Shown here one piece after another: positions 18,191 through 27,062 of a DNA stretch of 58,608 bases. The stretch comes from Chromatiales bacterium. GTDB lineage: Bacteria; Pseudomonadota; Gammaproteobacteria; Chromatiales; Chromatiaceae. Location of the stretch: the NCBI GenBank assembly GCA_028280505.1, contig JANQLO010000080.1:1-58608 (forward strand), written 5' to 3'. Numbering within the stretch: the first letter of the stretch is position 1; each line of letters starts with the position of its first letter. Under the pieces are notes generated by a model, which had not been told where the DNA came from, searched no databases, and saw nothing but the letters and a program-made list of their open reading frames with translations. The translations under genes and the position numbers were made by a program.

Positions 18191-19198
18191 TCAGCGACTC
18201 AGCGTATTCAATTCGTCTATCAGATCGGCAGGCACACGCAGTCCCTTTTCTTTTGCCTCAGCGCGCAGTGCCACGCGTCGCGCGCCCGGCAGGCGAACAC
18301 CATCCTGAGACAGGATCTCTGCGATCAATGCTTCGAGGCGATCGGCAAAGCCGCCGCCCGACATAAACTCCGGGTCGAACGCCAGTACCATTTGACCGAC
18401 ACCCGGCGGCGGACCGTCGGCAGTGAAAAAGGATGTCGCCTCATAACCAAAATGCGCACCACTCAAGCCGGCAGCCAAGACCTCGACCATCATGACCAAT
18501 GCAGCACCCTTGGCACCGCCCATCGGCAGCATAGTGCCTCGCAAAGCCGCGCTCGGATCGGTTGTCGGACGGCCGTGCTCATCCAATGCCCAATCGTCCG
18601 GGATGAATTCGCCCTTGCGTTGCGCGAACATCACCTTGCCCCTGGCGACCTTGCTCAAGCTCAAGTCGATCAGCAAGGGATCATCGTTACGCCGAGGCGC
18701 CGCAAAGGCGATCGGATTGGTCCCGAAAACACCTCGGTGGCCGCCCCAGGGCGCTATCGCCTGCGGGCTGTTACCGAACACCATGCCGACCAAGCCCTCG
18801 TTGGCAAGACGCTCGGCGTGATAGCCGGCCTGGCCGAAATGATGTGACCGGAAGACCGTCGCGACGGCCACACCGGATTGCGCCGTCAAACGTCGCAGCT
18901 CGGCGATCGCCAGATCAAAAGCCGGGTAGGCAAAACCGTTTGCCGCATCGATACGGACGGAAGCACCCTTCTGCGCATTGACCACCGGTTCGGCCTTACC
19001 ATCGACCTTGCCCGAGGCGGATTGCGCGGCATAGGACGGTACTCGCGACAGTCCATGACCGCGCTGACCATCCATTTCGGCAGCGACCAGTGCATTGGCC
19101 ACGCTATGCGCGTTTTCCGGTGTTGTTCCATGTTTCACCAGAATGTTCTCAACCAAATGCAGCGCTTCGATCGACGTGACGATGCTATCCGTCATCAC
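18191..19198 (-). CDS. comC: (R)-sulfolactate dehydrogenase, Ldh2/malate-lactate family
   Basis: A 335-residue NAD(P)H-dependent oxidoreductase of the malate/L-lactate dehydrogenase (MDH2/LDH2) fold. Family marks are GHGLSRVP, the catalytic-region SHHFGQAGYH and GTNPIAFAAPR. In sulfolactate degraders ComC reduces 3-sulfopyruvate to (R)-sulfolactate. I assign that role from its place as the last gene of the suyAB/slcC operon; the family alone would also allow malate, lactate or ureidoglycolate. Its ATG overlaps the slcC stop by 4 bp, so the two dehydrogenases are translationally coupled. Confidence 0.85.
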   Translation of the reverse strand: MMTDSIVTSIEALHLVENILVKHGTTPENAHSVANALVAAEMDGQRGHGLSRVPSYAAQSASGKVDGKAEPVVNAQKGASVRIDAANGFAYPAFDLAIAELRRLTAQSGVAVATVFRSHHFGQAGYHAERLANEGLVGMVFGNSPQAIAPWGGHRGVFGTNPIAFAAPRRNDDPLLIDLSLSKVARGKVMFAQRKGEFIPDDWALDEHGRPTTDPSAALRGTMLPMGGAKGAALVMMVEVLAAGLSGAHFGYEATSFFTADGPPPGVGQMVLAFDPEFMSGGGFADRLEALIAEILSQDGVRLPGARRVALRAEAKEKGLRVPADLIDELNTLSR

Positions 19199-20127
19199 AA
19201 GCCTCCAAGGTGCGTTGCCACCTTATCGGCAATCAGTGCACTCACTCTGGCATTCGACTGCTCGGTCACGCCCGCGATGTGCGGTGTCAACAACAAATTC
19301 GGCACGTCGGCGAACATGTCACCGGACTGCGCCTTTACCGGTTCATCCGCAAACACATCCAGCGCCGCACCGCCCACACGCCCGGCACGCATGGCCTCTA
19401 TCAGCGCAGATTCATCGATCACGCCGCCCCGTGCGGTATTGACGATCAGGGCACCGGGCTTGATCCGGGACAGCGCATCGGCATCGATCAGATTTCGGGT
19501 ATCGTCGGTCAACGGCACATGCAGACTGATGACATCCGATTCGGTGAGCAATCCGTCCATGTCACCGACGCGACCGATGTCCGACCATATCGGATCGTCG
19601 GCACGGACGAATGGATCGTAGGCGATTGTGCGCATCCCAAGGGCCTGCGCTCTGCGTGCGGTTTCGCGTGCAATACCGCCACAACCGACCAGTCCCATCA
19701 TCAGGCCTTGTATTTCGCGGCCGATACAGGCTTGGCGCGGCCAGTCACCGGCGATCACATTCCGGGTCACCGCATAGGCGTTGCGTGCGAGAAACATCGC
19801 GGCGGCAATGACATATTCCGCCACCGCGACATCGTTGGCGCCGGTTGCCGGGTAAACGGTAACACCTCGCTGCCGGCATGCTTCCATGTCGATGTTATCG
19901 AGACCGACGCCCAAGCGACCGACGACTTTGAGATTGGGCGCCCTATCGAGCAAGGCCGGTCGCACCTGCGTACGATTGCGCACCACGATCGCCCGCGCAT
20001 CAACCAATAGACTGTTCAGCGCATCCGGCTTATCCACCAATTCGGGGGAGTAATGCACATCGAAATCGGCGGAGAGGGTATCCACCGAGGCACGATCCAT
20101 GAACTCGGTGATGACGATATCTGACAC
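19195..20127 (-). CDS. slcC: (S)-sulfolactate dehydrogenase, D-2-hydroxyacid dehydrogenase family
   Basis: A 310-residue cytoplasmic NAD-dependent enzyme related to 3-phosphoglycerate dehydrogenase. It has the Rossmann site GLVGCGGIARETA followed by YDPF, catalytic Arg in TARGGVIDE, Glu in DVFADEP and His in LTPHIAG. In the known pathway SlcC oxidises (S)-3-sulfolactate to 3-sulfopyruvate, which ComC then reduces to the (R) form. The substrate is inferred from its neighbours (comC, a TTT transporter and suyAB). It lies 36 bp after the small transporter gene in one operon. Confidence 0.87.
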   Translation of the reverse strand: MSDIVITEFMDRASVDTLSADFDVHYSPELVDKPDALNSLLVDARAIVVRNRTQVRPALLDRAPNLKVVGRLGVGLDNIDMEACRQRGVTVYPATGANDVAVAEYVIAAAMFLARNAYAVTRNVIAGDWPRQACIGREIQGLMMGLVGCGGIARETARRAQALGMRTIAYDPFVRADDPIWSDIGRVGDMDGLLTESDVISLHVPLTDDTRNLIDADALSRIKPGALIVNTARGGVIDESALIEAMRAGRVGGAALDVFADEPVKAQSGDMFADVPNLLLTPHIAGVTEQSNARVSALIADKVATHLGGL

Positions 20128-20163
20128 TTGAAAAACTCCTGGAGAACACTCACGGATTGGGCG

Positions 20164-20655
20164 CTAGCCGAACAGGGATCCGACAGGCAAGGGAACAAGC
20201 AACAACTCGGCGAAAATCACGTAAAAGCCGGCTACGATGACAATGCCTACCACGGGGAACACCAGTCTCCGGAAGGGCGTCCACTGATCGTACATCGCAA
20301 GCAACATGATCGCGGCAAACGACAAGGCACCGGAAACCAAGAAACCCAACCACGGCATGAGCAAAGCGGCGAGCACCATCGCTGTCACCAGGCCGATGCG
20401 GCGGAGGCTGGACCCACCGACCACGCCGGCCTCCTCATTCGTACCGATCGAGGGTGCGATCATCTGTAGCGCGATGAACAAAATGCAAAAGCCGATCATC
20501 GATATGGCGACCATTCGCGGAAACACGAAGGAGTCCGCATCGGCCATGTTCGTGGTATCCCACAACGCAACGATACCGAGGACAATCAACGCCGCAGCGA
20601 CGATGATGCCGCCGAGATCTATCCCTTGACTCCCCTGTCCTTGCTCAGGCGACAT
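20164..20655 (-). CDS. Tripartite tricarboxylate transporter small membrane subunit (TctB-like)
   Basis: About 163 residues with four hydrophobic helices (IIVAAALIVLGIVALW, MVAISMIGFCILFIALQM, and two pairs near the C-terminus), the TctB topology. It forms the membrane complex with the large TctA-like subunit. The start is ATG 20655, which overlaps the end of the TctA-like gene by 11 bp; a longer open frame upstream lies inside that gene. The order TctC-TctA-TctB differs from the common TctC-TctB-TctA. It is probably the small subunit of the sulfolactate importer (SlcHFG type). Confidence 0.85.
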   Translation of the reverse strand: MSPEQGQGSQGIDLGGIIVAAALIVLGIVALWDTTNMADADSFVFPRMVAISMIGFCILFIALQMIAPSIGTNEEAGVVGGSSLRRIGLVTAMVLAALLMPWLGFLVSGALSFAAIMLLAMYDQWTPFRRLVFPVVGIVIVAGFYVIFAELLLVPLPVGSLFG

Positions 20656-22147
20656 GCGACTTCTCCTTGCGCCGGACCAAGTAGGCCTTGAGCATCGGAT
20701 AGGACAGGGTGAACACGATGAACAACACGATGGCGATACTGATTGGGCGACCAAAAAACATGCCCATGAGATCTTCCGTTGCGCTACCTATTGTCCAGGC
20801 CTGCACGAAACCCTGCTCCGCGATGGTCCCGAGGATAAGTCCCAATACGATCGGCGAAGGGCTGTAGCCGGCCCGGTTCAGTATCCAGGCGAACACTCCG
20901 AGGACAATCATGATGATGACGTCGGAAATGCTGTTGCGAATCGCATAGGTCCCTATGATGGTCATGAAGGCCACCGTGGGCACCAGCATCGCCTTGGGTA
21001 CCGTGATGATGGTCCTGTAGGCATAACGACCGATCAGCAGGCCGGTCGGCAACATCAACAGGGTTGCCAGGATCAGCCCGAAGATGAAGGTGTAGACGAT
21101 ACTGCCCTCACCGGTGAACAGATTGGGACCGGTACGCACGCCCTGGATCAACAGAGCGCCGAGAATCACCGCATCCGGCGGCGTACCCGGAATGCCCAGC
21201 ACCAGCGTCGGAATGAAACCGCCGCCGACCGTCGCGTTGTTCGCGGACTCGGTCGCCTGCACACCTTCCGGTGCGCCTTTTCCGAACTCCCCCTGATTCT
21301 TGGACGTCCGCCTCGCCTCCGAGTACGAGACCAAGCCGGCGATGGAACCGCCCGCACCCGGCAGTATGCCGACCAGCGTACCGATCACCGAACTTCGTAC
21401 CAGATTGAACTTGTATCGCCAGGAAATCTTGAGCGACTCCAGCAAACGAAAGCCGCGCGGTGCATGCGTGACCTTGAGGTGCTTGTCCGACGTCGCCACC
21501 AGATCCATGAGAACCGGTATACAGTAGAGACCGATCAACGCGGACACCACATCGATGCCACCAAGCAAGACCTCACTGCCAAAAGTGAACCGGACATCGG
21601 CGCTGATCTCCGCAACACCGACGGTCGACAACAACAGACCCAGGCAGGCCCCGATCAAGCCCTTGAGCAGATTGCCTTTGGACAATGCGGCGATGAGAGT
21701 CAGCCCGAATATCGCCAACCAAAAATACTCGACGGAACCGAAGGCCAAGGCCACATCGGCCAAGGGTGGCGCGAGAAGCAACAGAAACAGCGCACCGACC
21801 AGGCCGCCGACGACCGACGCCAAACAAGCGAGCGTAACGGCCAAATCGCCGTCACCGCGCTTGGCCATGGGAAAACCATCGAATGTCGTGGCGATCGCCG
21901 ACGGCGTACCGGGTGTATTCAATAGGATGGCCGCATAGGCCCCACCGTATATAGCGCCGGTATAGATGGCGCCCAGCAAAATCAGGGCCGAGGCCGGTGG
22001 CATCGTGAAGGTAATGGGCACGAGCACCGCGACCGCCATGGTCGCGGTGAGCCCCGGGAGTGACCCGATTACGGTACCGGCAATCACACCGCCCAAAGCC
22101 AGGGCGATGTGAAACGGCGTCAACGCCTGCAATAAGTATTCGATCAT
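20645..22147 (-). CDS. Tripartite tricarboxylate transporter large permease (TctA-like)
   Basis: A 500-residue inner-membrane protein with about 11-12 helices. The family-specific loops G(S)LPGLTATMAVAVLVP and GILPGAGGSIAGLVSY appear in both halves, together with LLNTPGTPSAIATTFDGFP and LGIPGTPPDAVILGALL. It couples ion flow to solute uptake after delivery by the periplasmic binding protein. Genomic context (suyAB, slcC, comC) makes 3-sulfolactate the likely cargo. It lies between the binding-protein gene (49 bp) and the overlapping TctB-like gene. Confidence 0.93.
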   Translation of the reverse strand: MIEYLLQALTPFHIALALGGVIAGTVIGSLPGLTATMAVAVLVPITFTMPPASALILLGAIYTGAIYGGAYAAILLNTPGTPSAIATTFDGFPMAKRGDGDLAVTLACLASVVGGLVGALFLLLLAPPLADVALAFGSVEYFWLAIFGLTLIAALSKGNLLKGLIGACLGLLLSTVGVAEISADVRFTFGSEVLLGGIDVVSALIGLYCIPVLMDLVATSDKHLKVTHAPRGFRLLESLKISWRYKFNLVRSSVIGTLVGILPGAGGSIAGLVSYSEARRTSKNQGEFGKGAPEGVQATESANNATVGGGFIPTLVLGIPGTPPDAVILGALLIQGVRTGPNLFTGEGSIVYTFIFGLILATLLMLPTGLLIGRYAYRTIITVPKAMLVPTVAFMTIIGTYAIRNSISDVIIMIVLGVFAWILNRAGYSPSPIVLGLILGTIAEQGFVQAWTIGSATEDLMGMFFGRPISIAIVLFIVFTLSYPMLKAYLVRRKEKSHVA

Positions 22148-22196
22148 TGCGTTACGCCTTTGCCTTTACCGTTGCTCGGTTTGCCAACCAAATCGA

Positions 22197-23141
22197 TTAC
22201 TGAAGAATACCGCCTTCGCGTGCAGCGTTCAGATAGACATCCGTCATCTTGTCGATGAAGGCAGGATACGCCGCCTTATCGATATCCAGCAACGCCATGC
22301 CGTCGTTTTCCATTTTTGCCTTGAATGCCGGATCGGCATTGATCTTACCGATCATGTCGGACAACTTCTGCTGAAGCGCCTTTGGCGTGTCCTTAGGCAC
22401 GGCGATACCACGGTAGGCACCGGATACGAGATCAAACCCCAGTTCCTTGAAGGTCGGCACCTCGGGGAACTTGGGGTGACGCTCATCCATTGCGACCGCC
22501 AGCATACGTACCTTGTCGGCATGCTTGGCGCCGACCGAAGTGTAGCCCCATTCGGCCTTGACCTGCGAACCCAACAATGCGGTCACGGCCTTGCCGGTGC
22601 CCTTGAAGGCAACGTATGTCGTCTGGATACCGGCCATTTTATCGAATCGAACCTGGGCCAGATGATTGGCGGTGCCTTTGCCGGAACCCGAGAAGGTCGT
22701 CTTCTTCGGATTCGCTTTGGCATAGTCGATCAGGTCCTGCAGCGTTTTAAACGGGCTGTCGTTCTTTACGACAATGGCATCGGGTGTGTAATGGAATATA
22801 TAAACGCCGACAATTTCATCGGTCTTGAAACCGACATCCTTCTGCTGGGGCTTGACGATAATATGGGGCAAATTGATACCCATGATGTTGTAACCGTCCG
22901 GCGTCATACGATTCAGCTGAGACCAACCGACCGCCCCACCGCCACCGGGCTTGTAGGAAATGACCAGTTCCTGACCGAACTTGCCCTTGAAGAAAGACTG
23001 CTGGTGACGGGCGGTGATATCGGACTCACCACCGGGGCCGAAGGGAATCACATAGTTAACGGATTTCTCCGGATACTCGGCCACCGACGTCATCGAAAAA
23101 GTTGCGGCCAGCGCGAAGGCTGCCACTGCCATCTTGTTCAT
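22197..23141 (-). CDS. slcH: TTT-family periplasmic solute-binding protein (TctC-like), probably for sulfolactate
   Basis: A 314-residue exported binding protein. The signal peptide is MNKMAVAAFALAATFSMTSVA. The mature part has the BugT/TctC marks VIPFGPGGESDITARH and NKPGGGG-like YKPGGGGAVGWS, which bind a carboxylate, and a long two-domain fold. In TTT systems this protein captures the solute and docks on TctA/B. The gene follows suyB by 123 bp, a gap large enough for an internal promoter or an RNA-processing site that would raise binding-protein levels. The symbol is by context with the SlcHFG systems. Confidence 0.88.
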   Translation of the reverse strand: MNKMAVAAFALAATFSMTSVAEYPEKSVNYVIPFGPGGESDITARHQQSFFKGKFGQELVISYKPGGGGAVGWSQLNRMTPDGYNIMGINLPHIIVKPQQKDVGFKTDEIVGVYIFHYTPDAIVVKNDSPFKTLQDLIDYAKANPKKTTFSGSGKGTANHLAQVRFDKMAGIQTTYVAFKGTGKAVTALLGSQVKAEWGYTSVGAKHADKVRMLAVAMDERHPKFPEVPTFKELGFDLVSGAYRGIAVPKDTPKALQQKLSDMIGKINADPAFKAKMENDGMALLDIDKAAYPAFIDKMTDVYLNAAREGGILQ

Positions 23142-23264
23142 ATTCTCTGCCCTCCTTACGGGTTCTTTGAGTGAACGTCGATCTCGTATTCATACGCTTG
23201 CGGCTTGTTCCTCCGCCACCGGGGTTCTTATGCCCCGGCGTACAACTTCCTCAATAACACCGAC

Positions 23265-24440
23265 TCACGCGCTTTCGTACAATCGGGTCAATACGAACTC
23301 CTGATGCCCCAATGCCTCTGCCGCAGTTGATCTGCCGTTGGCGGTACGTATCAACATCTCCAGCGCGGCATCGCCCGCCTCGTCCGGCGTCATTTCCTTA
23401 CGCAGCAGGCCCGATACATCGACATCGACGTGCTCGCCCATGGTTCTTACCGTACGGGGATTGGCGCACAACTTGATTACCGGCAGTATCGGGTTGCCGA
23501 TGATGTTGCCCTGTCCGGTCGGAAAAAAATGGACGGCGTAACCGGCGGCCGCACACAACGTGACCATCTCGGCCGCCGCCGAAGAGGAATCCATGAACCA
23601 CAACCCGGGTCCCGTCGGAGCCTCTGCCTTGTCGAGCACGCCGTCTACAAGACACTTTTTACCGATCTTCTGAATATTGCCGAGCGCCTTTTCCTCGATT
23701 GTCGTCAAACCGCCGGCGATGTTGCCCTTGGTCGGCTGCGATTCCGACAGATCGCTGGTCTTGTGGCGGTCAATCATCGTCTGATAGCGCTCGAACATGG
23801 CCATGAACTGCCCGCGAACCTCGTCGTTTCGACACCGCGCGGCCACCAGGTGCTCGCCACCGGTGATCTCAGAGGTCTCACCGAACAACAAGGTGTTACC
23901 TTCGGCATAAAGCTTGTCGAAAGCGTTACCCACCGTTGGATTCGCCCCGCAGCCCGACGTGGTATCGGATTCGCCACACTTGGTGGATACCCAAAGCTCG
24001 GAAAGCGGTACTTCCTCACGGAGCTTCTCGGTTGCGAAGTGGACATATTCCTTCGCTACCTTGGAAGCGCGCATGATAGTGTTGTGATCGCCGTGCAACT
24101 CGATACCGAATCCGGTGACCGGCTTGCCGGTCGCAGCGATACCGTCGACCACCTTTTGCGTCCAGCCCTCTTCGATACCGATCACGACGACCGCCGCAAC
24201 GTTGGGGTTGCACCCGGTACCGATCAACGTACGAAAATGCAGATCCAGGTCAGCACCGAACTGCAAACGACCGTAAGGATGCGGCAATGCCATTGTGCCT
24301 TTGACATTGTTCGCTACCGCCTCTACCGCAGCATTCGAGATGTCGTCGACGGGAAGAATGATGACATGGTTGCGCACACCGACCCGCCCGTTTTCACGAC
24401 GATAACCCCAGAAAGTTGCGTTGCTTAAATCAAGTGACAT
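23265..24440 (-). CDS. suyB: (2R)-3-sulfolactate sulfo-lyase, beta subunit
   Basis: A 391-residue UxaA-family large subunit. SuyAB splits (R)-3-sulfolactate into pyruvate and sulfite. The opening [20 protein letters not shown] and the cysteine-bearing blocks [12 protein letters not shown] and CGANPTVGN are typical of the altronate-hydratase/sulfo-lyase group, which uses a metal site. It sits 41 bp after suyA. The pairing of a separate small SAF-domain gene with this large gene, plus two sulfolactate dehydrogenases, favours SuyB over UxaA. No sulfite exporter or sulfite dehydrogenase gene is in the window. Confidence 0.9.
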   Translation of the reverse strand: MSLDLSNATFWGYRRENGRVGVRNHVIILPVDDISNAAVEAVANNVKGTMALPHPYGRLQFGADLDLHFRTLIGTGCNPNVAAVVVIGIEEGWTQKVVDGIAATGKPVTGFGIELHGDHNTIMRASKVAKEYVHFATEKLREEVPLSELWVSTKCGESDTTSGCGANPTVGNAFDKLYAEGNTLLFGETSEITGGEHLVAARCRNDEVRGQFMAMFERYQTMIDRHKTSDLSESQPTKGNIAGGLTTIEEKALGNIQKIGKKCLVDGVLDKAEAPTGPGLWFMDSSSAAAEMVTLCAAAGYAVHFFPTGQGNIIGNPILPVIKLCANPRTVRTMGEHVDVDVSGLLRKEMTPDEAGDAALEMLIRTANGRSTAAEALGHQEFVLTRLYESA

Positions 24441-24481
24441 TGAAAACTCCAGAATCGAAATAGGTTAGGTTTTTGTCGGGG

Positions 24482-24763
24482 CTACCAGCGCTTGGTCTTG
24501 ACGTTGTGAACATGCGCATGCTCACCGGTACCGATGTCAGCGACCACACGGCCGATATCCGTGCCGTACTTGATTACCGTATCGCCTTCTTTCAGCGGTT
24601 TGATCGCCAGCTTGTGCCCGATGGGTATATCGCTGGCCGCGGTGAACTTGATGTCCCGGTCCTGATCCATGATCCAACCGGTCAGTTCGTCACCTTTCTT
24701 GACGCCTTCCACCACGACAACACCCACGCTGTCGCCATCGTCATGCACTACGAAATCGATCAT
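24482..24763 (-). CDS. suyA: (2R)-3-sulfolactate sulfo-lyase, alpha subunit
   Basis: A 93-residue SAF-domain protein (DFVVHDDGDSVGVVVVEGVK at the start, then DIPIGHKLAIKPLKEGDTVIKYGTDIG), the small subunit that closes over the active site of SuyB. The C-terminus HAHVHNVKTKRW is His-rich, as in family members. It is the first gene of the operon; a GGGAG ribosome site precedes the ATG. Upstream lies a promoter with a 16-bp palindrome matching one in the promoter of the divergent regulator. Confidence 0.9.
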   Translation of the reverse strand: MIDFVVHDDGDSVGVVVVEGVKKGDELTGWIMDQDRDIKFTAASDIPIGHKLAIKPLKEGDTVIKYGTDIGRVVADIGTGEHAHVHNVKTKRW

Positions 24764-24815
24764 TTGTTTCTCCCGAATATGAATTGCGTACGCGGCAATG
24801 GCCTGATAGCGCTAA

Positions 24816-24844
24816 AGGCTATGCGCAAAAATTTTACTAGTCAA
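24816..24844 (-). promoter_or_regulatory. Candidate promoter of the sulfolactate operon
   Basis: Read on the minus strand, TTGACT (24844-24839) is followed after 17 bp by TAGCCT (24821-24816). The -35 is good and the -10 keeps only the key T, A and final T. It lies about 50 bp before suyA. The palindrome 24847-24862 is directly upstream of the -35, so its protein could act as activator or as an upstream-bound repressor. Confidence 0.35.
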
Positions 24845-24846
24845 GT

Positions 24847-24862
24847 AGTCTTATATAAGACT
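24847..24862. promoter_or_regulatory. Operator 1 of the GntR-type regulator
   Basis: AGTCTTATATAAGACT is a perfect 16-bp palindrome of the GT..TA..AC type bound by HutC/UTRA regulators. Its 14-bp core recurs with 12 of 14 matches at 24990-25003 in the opposite promoter. Confidence 0.6.
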
Positions 24863-24989
24863 TAAGCGAACAGCGTCCAAGTAAAAACCTACCCTCCTGT
24901 TTTTTCTTGTTTTTTCCAAAAAAATAAGATACCGATAATGCCGACATACGAACGAATTTCGGGTAAAATCAGACGTGAAATTAGGCAAA

Positions 24990-25010
24990 TTCTTGTATAA
25001 GACCTATTAT
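24990..25010 (+). promoter_or_regulatory. Operator 2 and promoter of the GntR-type regulator gene
   Basis: TTCTTGTATAAGAC (24990-25003) repeats the core of operator 1. A good -10 TATTAT (25005-25010) follows directly, with a weak -35 near 24981-24987. The site therefore fills the spacer of the regulator's own promoter, a typical autorepression layout. Confidence 0.5.
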
Positions 25011-25069
25011 CTGGCCAATAACGGACCGGCCATCGGGCAGAGGTCGCCACCCATACGAGGACAACGCAT

Positions 25070-25801
25070 TTGGTGCTTTCCACCGGCAAGGGCTCACTAC
25101 CGCTCTACTTACAGATCAAGGAAATGCTGGTCGCAAAAATCAGCGGCGGGGAATGGCTACCCAGTGATCTAATCCCCAGCGAACTACAACTGGCCCAAGA
25201 ACTGAGCGTCAGTCAGGGTACCGTCCGTAAGGCCATTACCGAACTGGTGGAAAACAACATACTGGTGCGCAAACAGGGGCGCGGCACTTTCGTTGCCAAT
25301 CACGACACCCAAAGAGCGCTGTTTCATTTCTTTCACATCGTGAACGACGACGGAGTCAAGGTTCTACCCAACAGCAGAACGTTATCGTGCCGCCGAAAAC
25401 GCGCGACACGCTTGGAAGCCTCACGGTTGCAGCTACCGAGTGGCAGCAGTGTCGTATCGATAGAGAGAGTACGTGAGCTGGAAGGCAGGGCAACCATTGT
25501 CGAGGTCATCACGTTATCCGCAGACCCGTTCAGCAACCTGATCAAACCCAAGGCATGCGATCTGCCGAACATGCTTTATGAACTCTATGAAAAGCAGTTC
25601 GGGATGACGGTGCACACCGCAGAAGAAAAACTGCGCGCCATTGCGGCACCAAAGCGTACCGCTTCATTACTAAACGTACCTGAAGGCTCGCCGCTGCTCG
25701 AAATCGAACGCATTGCACTCGGCTTGGACCGAACGCCTATTGAGCTGCGTATCAGTCAGTGCAGTACGGTAAAACACTACTATCAGAACACCGTCTTTTG
25801 A
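25070..25801 (+). CDS. GntR family regulator with UTRA domain, probable sulfolactate-operon regulator
   Basis: A 243-residue regulator of the HutC subfamily. The winged helix spans about 10-77 (PSELQLAQELSVSQGTVRKA, RKQGRGTFVANH), and the effector-binding UTRA domain follows (about 95-240, with LEIERIALGLDRTPIELRIS). It is divergent from suyA across 306 bp that hold two near-identical operators. The effector is probably sulfolactate or sulfopyruvate (inference). No ATG fits: the start is TTG 25070 or GTG 25073, with CGAGG upstream, so its own translation is likely weak. Confidence 0.88.
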   Translation: MVLSTGKGSLPLYLQIKEMLVAKISGGEWLPSDLIPSELQLAQELSVSQGTVRKAITELVENNILVRKQGRGTFVANHDTQRALFHFFHIVNDDGVKVLPNSRTLSCRRKRATRLEASRLQLPSGSSVVSIERVRELEGRATIVEVITLSADPFSNLIKPKACDLPNMLYELYEKQFGMTVHTAEEKLRAIAAPKRTASLLNVPEGSPLLEIERIALGLDRTPIELRISQCSTVKHYYQNTVF

Positions 25802-25835
25802 ATAATTAGACGGCGAACAGATTACCCGACTTGTC

Positions 25836-27059
25836 TTAGTACCTAGTTCGCATGATCAAAGTCAGCTTGTCATACTCAAAAAACTCGATATTCGAATCCG
25901 TGCGCTCATAGGCAGCACCGAACTCCGGCGTGAAATCAAAAAACCGCCATTGCTGGTTATGTAATACCAAACTCAGCCTTTTGGTACTGTCTTCCCGTTG
26001 CTCGCCAAAAAAAGGATCGACATCACGGTAACGTCTTACGCCAATAGATGCGGACACGTCGGCACCCCAAGATCGCACGAGAGGAAACGACAGAGTGGTA
26101 CCCAAGCCTGCCCCATGGTAGCTGTACGACTGTTCGTCCGTAGCAGCATTTTCACCGTAGAGGTTCCCAACCAACTGCATACCACCCGCCAGTATTCGGG
26201 AACCACGCAGATCGAGGGTTTGAATATGCGCATCCAAGTAATCAAACCCGCTGACATCCAGGTAAGCAAGCTTCAATGCCGTGCTGAAACGGAATTGCTC
26301 AATCGGGTCGGGAAAGTAGGTCATTGAGACATACGGATAATGGTAATGATGATCACCGCCAAAGAAGGACTCTTCCAACCCAAGTCTCGCCTGAAATTTT
26401 CTCAGGCGCCTCGGAAACAACCCGACACCTGTATCGACGATCCATCGATCTAGATCACCGCTTTCGAAGTCCTTCACATTGATGTTGAGATAACCCACCA
26501 GGCTCGCGTCGTCAGTAAACGACTTTGTCGCATTCAATCCGTACTGAAGACCGTAAACCGTATCGTCCCGGGACGGGCGGGAAACGGTGAGCGTCTGACC
26601 AGCAATATTGATCTGATTGTGATCGGTAAAATTGAGTGGATTGGAGTCCGAAACAATCGCTAGAGAGAACTTGACTCTCCCCATGGCCTCGTCGCTCAAA
26701 TCGAGATAACGGTTGACATTCTCGCGTACACCCCAGGGTAACGACGAGTCCGCGAGCACAGCCTCAAATGTCTTTCCTGCCAATTCGTACTGACGATCAA
26801 GAAAATAGGCGCGCGCCAGTTCGAGGCGAACGCGCTGGCTCGGCGTTTCCTTGCTTAGCGCCTTGAAAATCTTGATTGCATTGGCATAGTGTTGTTTATG
26901 TAACTCGATCACACCGATCGAGAACATCACCTGATAAGGATCTATCTCCTGGCTGATTGATGCATTGTCATCGGATGCTCGCGCAATCGAACCGAACACC
27001 CCCATGCCTCCCGCCCATAGCGACAGAAGGCACAAGACAATCCCTATACGATGTTTCAT
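25836..27059 (-). CDS. Slam-like outer-membrane translocon for surface lipoproteins (TPR + DUF560 barrel)
   Basis: A 407-residue exported protein. After a signal peptide ending near SIARA, residues about 40-135 form TPR-like helices (VMFSIGVIELHKQHYANAIK, ARAYFLDRQYELAGKTFEAV); from about 140 on, alternating strands rich in aromatic residues and ending in MRTRY form an outer-membrane barrel. This TPR-barrel order and size fit the surface lipoprotein assembly modifier (Slam, PF04575) family, which moves lipoproteins to the cell surface. The gene starts 3 bp after a TbpB-like lipoprotein gene on the same strand, its probable client. Confidence 0.82.
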   Translation of the reverse strand: MKHRIGIVLCLLSLWAGGMGVFGSIARASDDNASISQEIDPYQVMFSIGVIELHKQHYANAIKIFKALSKETPSQRVRLELARAYFLDRQYELAGKTFEAVLADSSLPWGVRENVNRYLDLSDEAMGRVKFSLAIVSDSNPLNFTDHNQINIAGQTLTVSRPSRDDTVYGLQYGLNATKSFTDDASLVGYLNINVKDFESGDLDRWIVDTGVGLFPRRLRKFQARLGLEESFFGGDHHYHYPYVSMTYFPDPIEQFRFSTALKLAYLDVSGFDYLDAHIQTLDLRGSRILAGGMQLVGNLYGENAATDEQSYSYHGAGLGTTLSFPLVRSWGADVSASIGVRRYRDVDPFFGEQREDSTKRLSLVLHNQQWRFFDFTPEFGAAYERTDSNIEFFEYDKLTLIMRTRY

Positions 27060-27062
27060 TTC

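Noticed and set aside
20654-21925. 423-codon frame on the plus strand
   Set aside because: Antisense to the TctA-like gene; the composition is rich in Arg, Asp, Gln and His as expected of an antisense shadow, without membrane or domain features.
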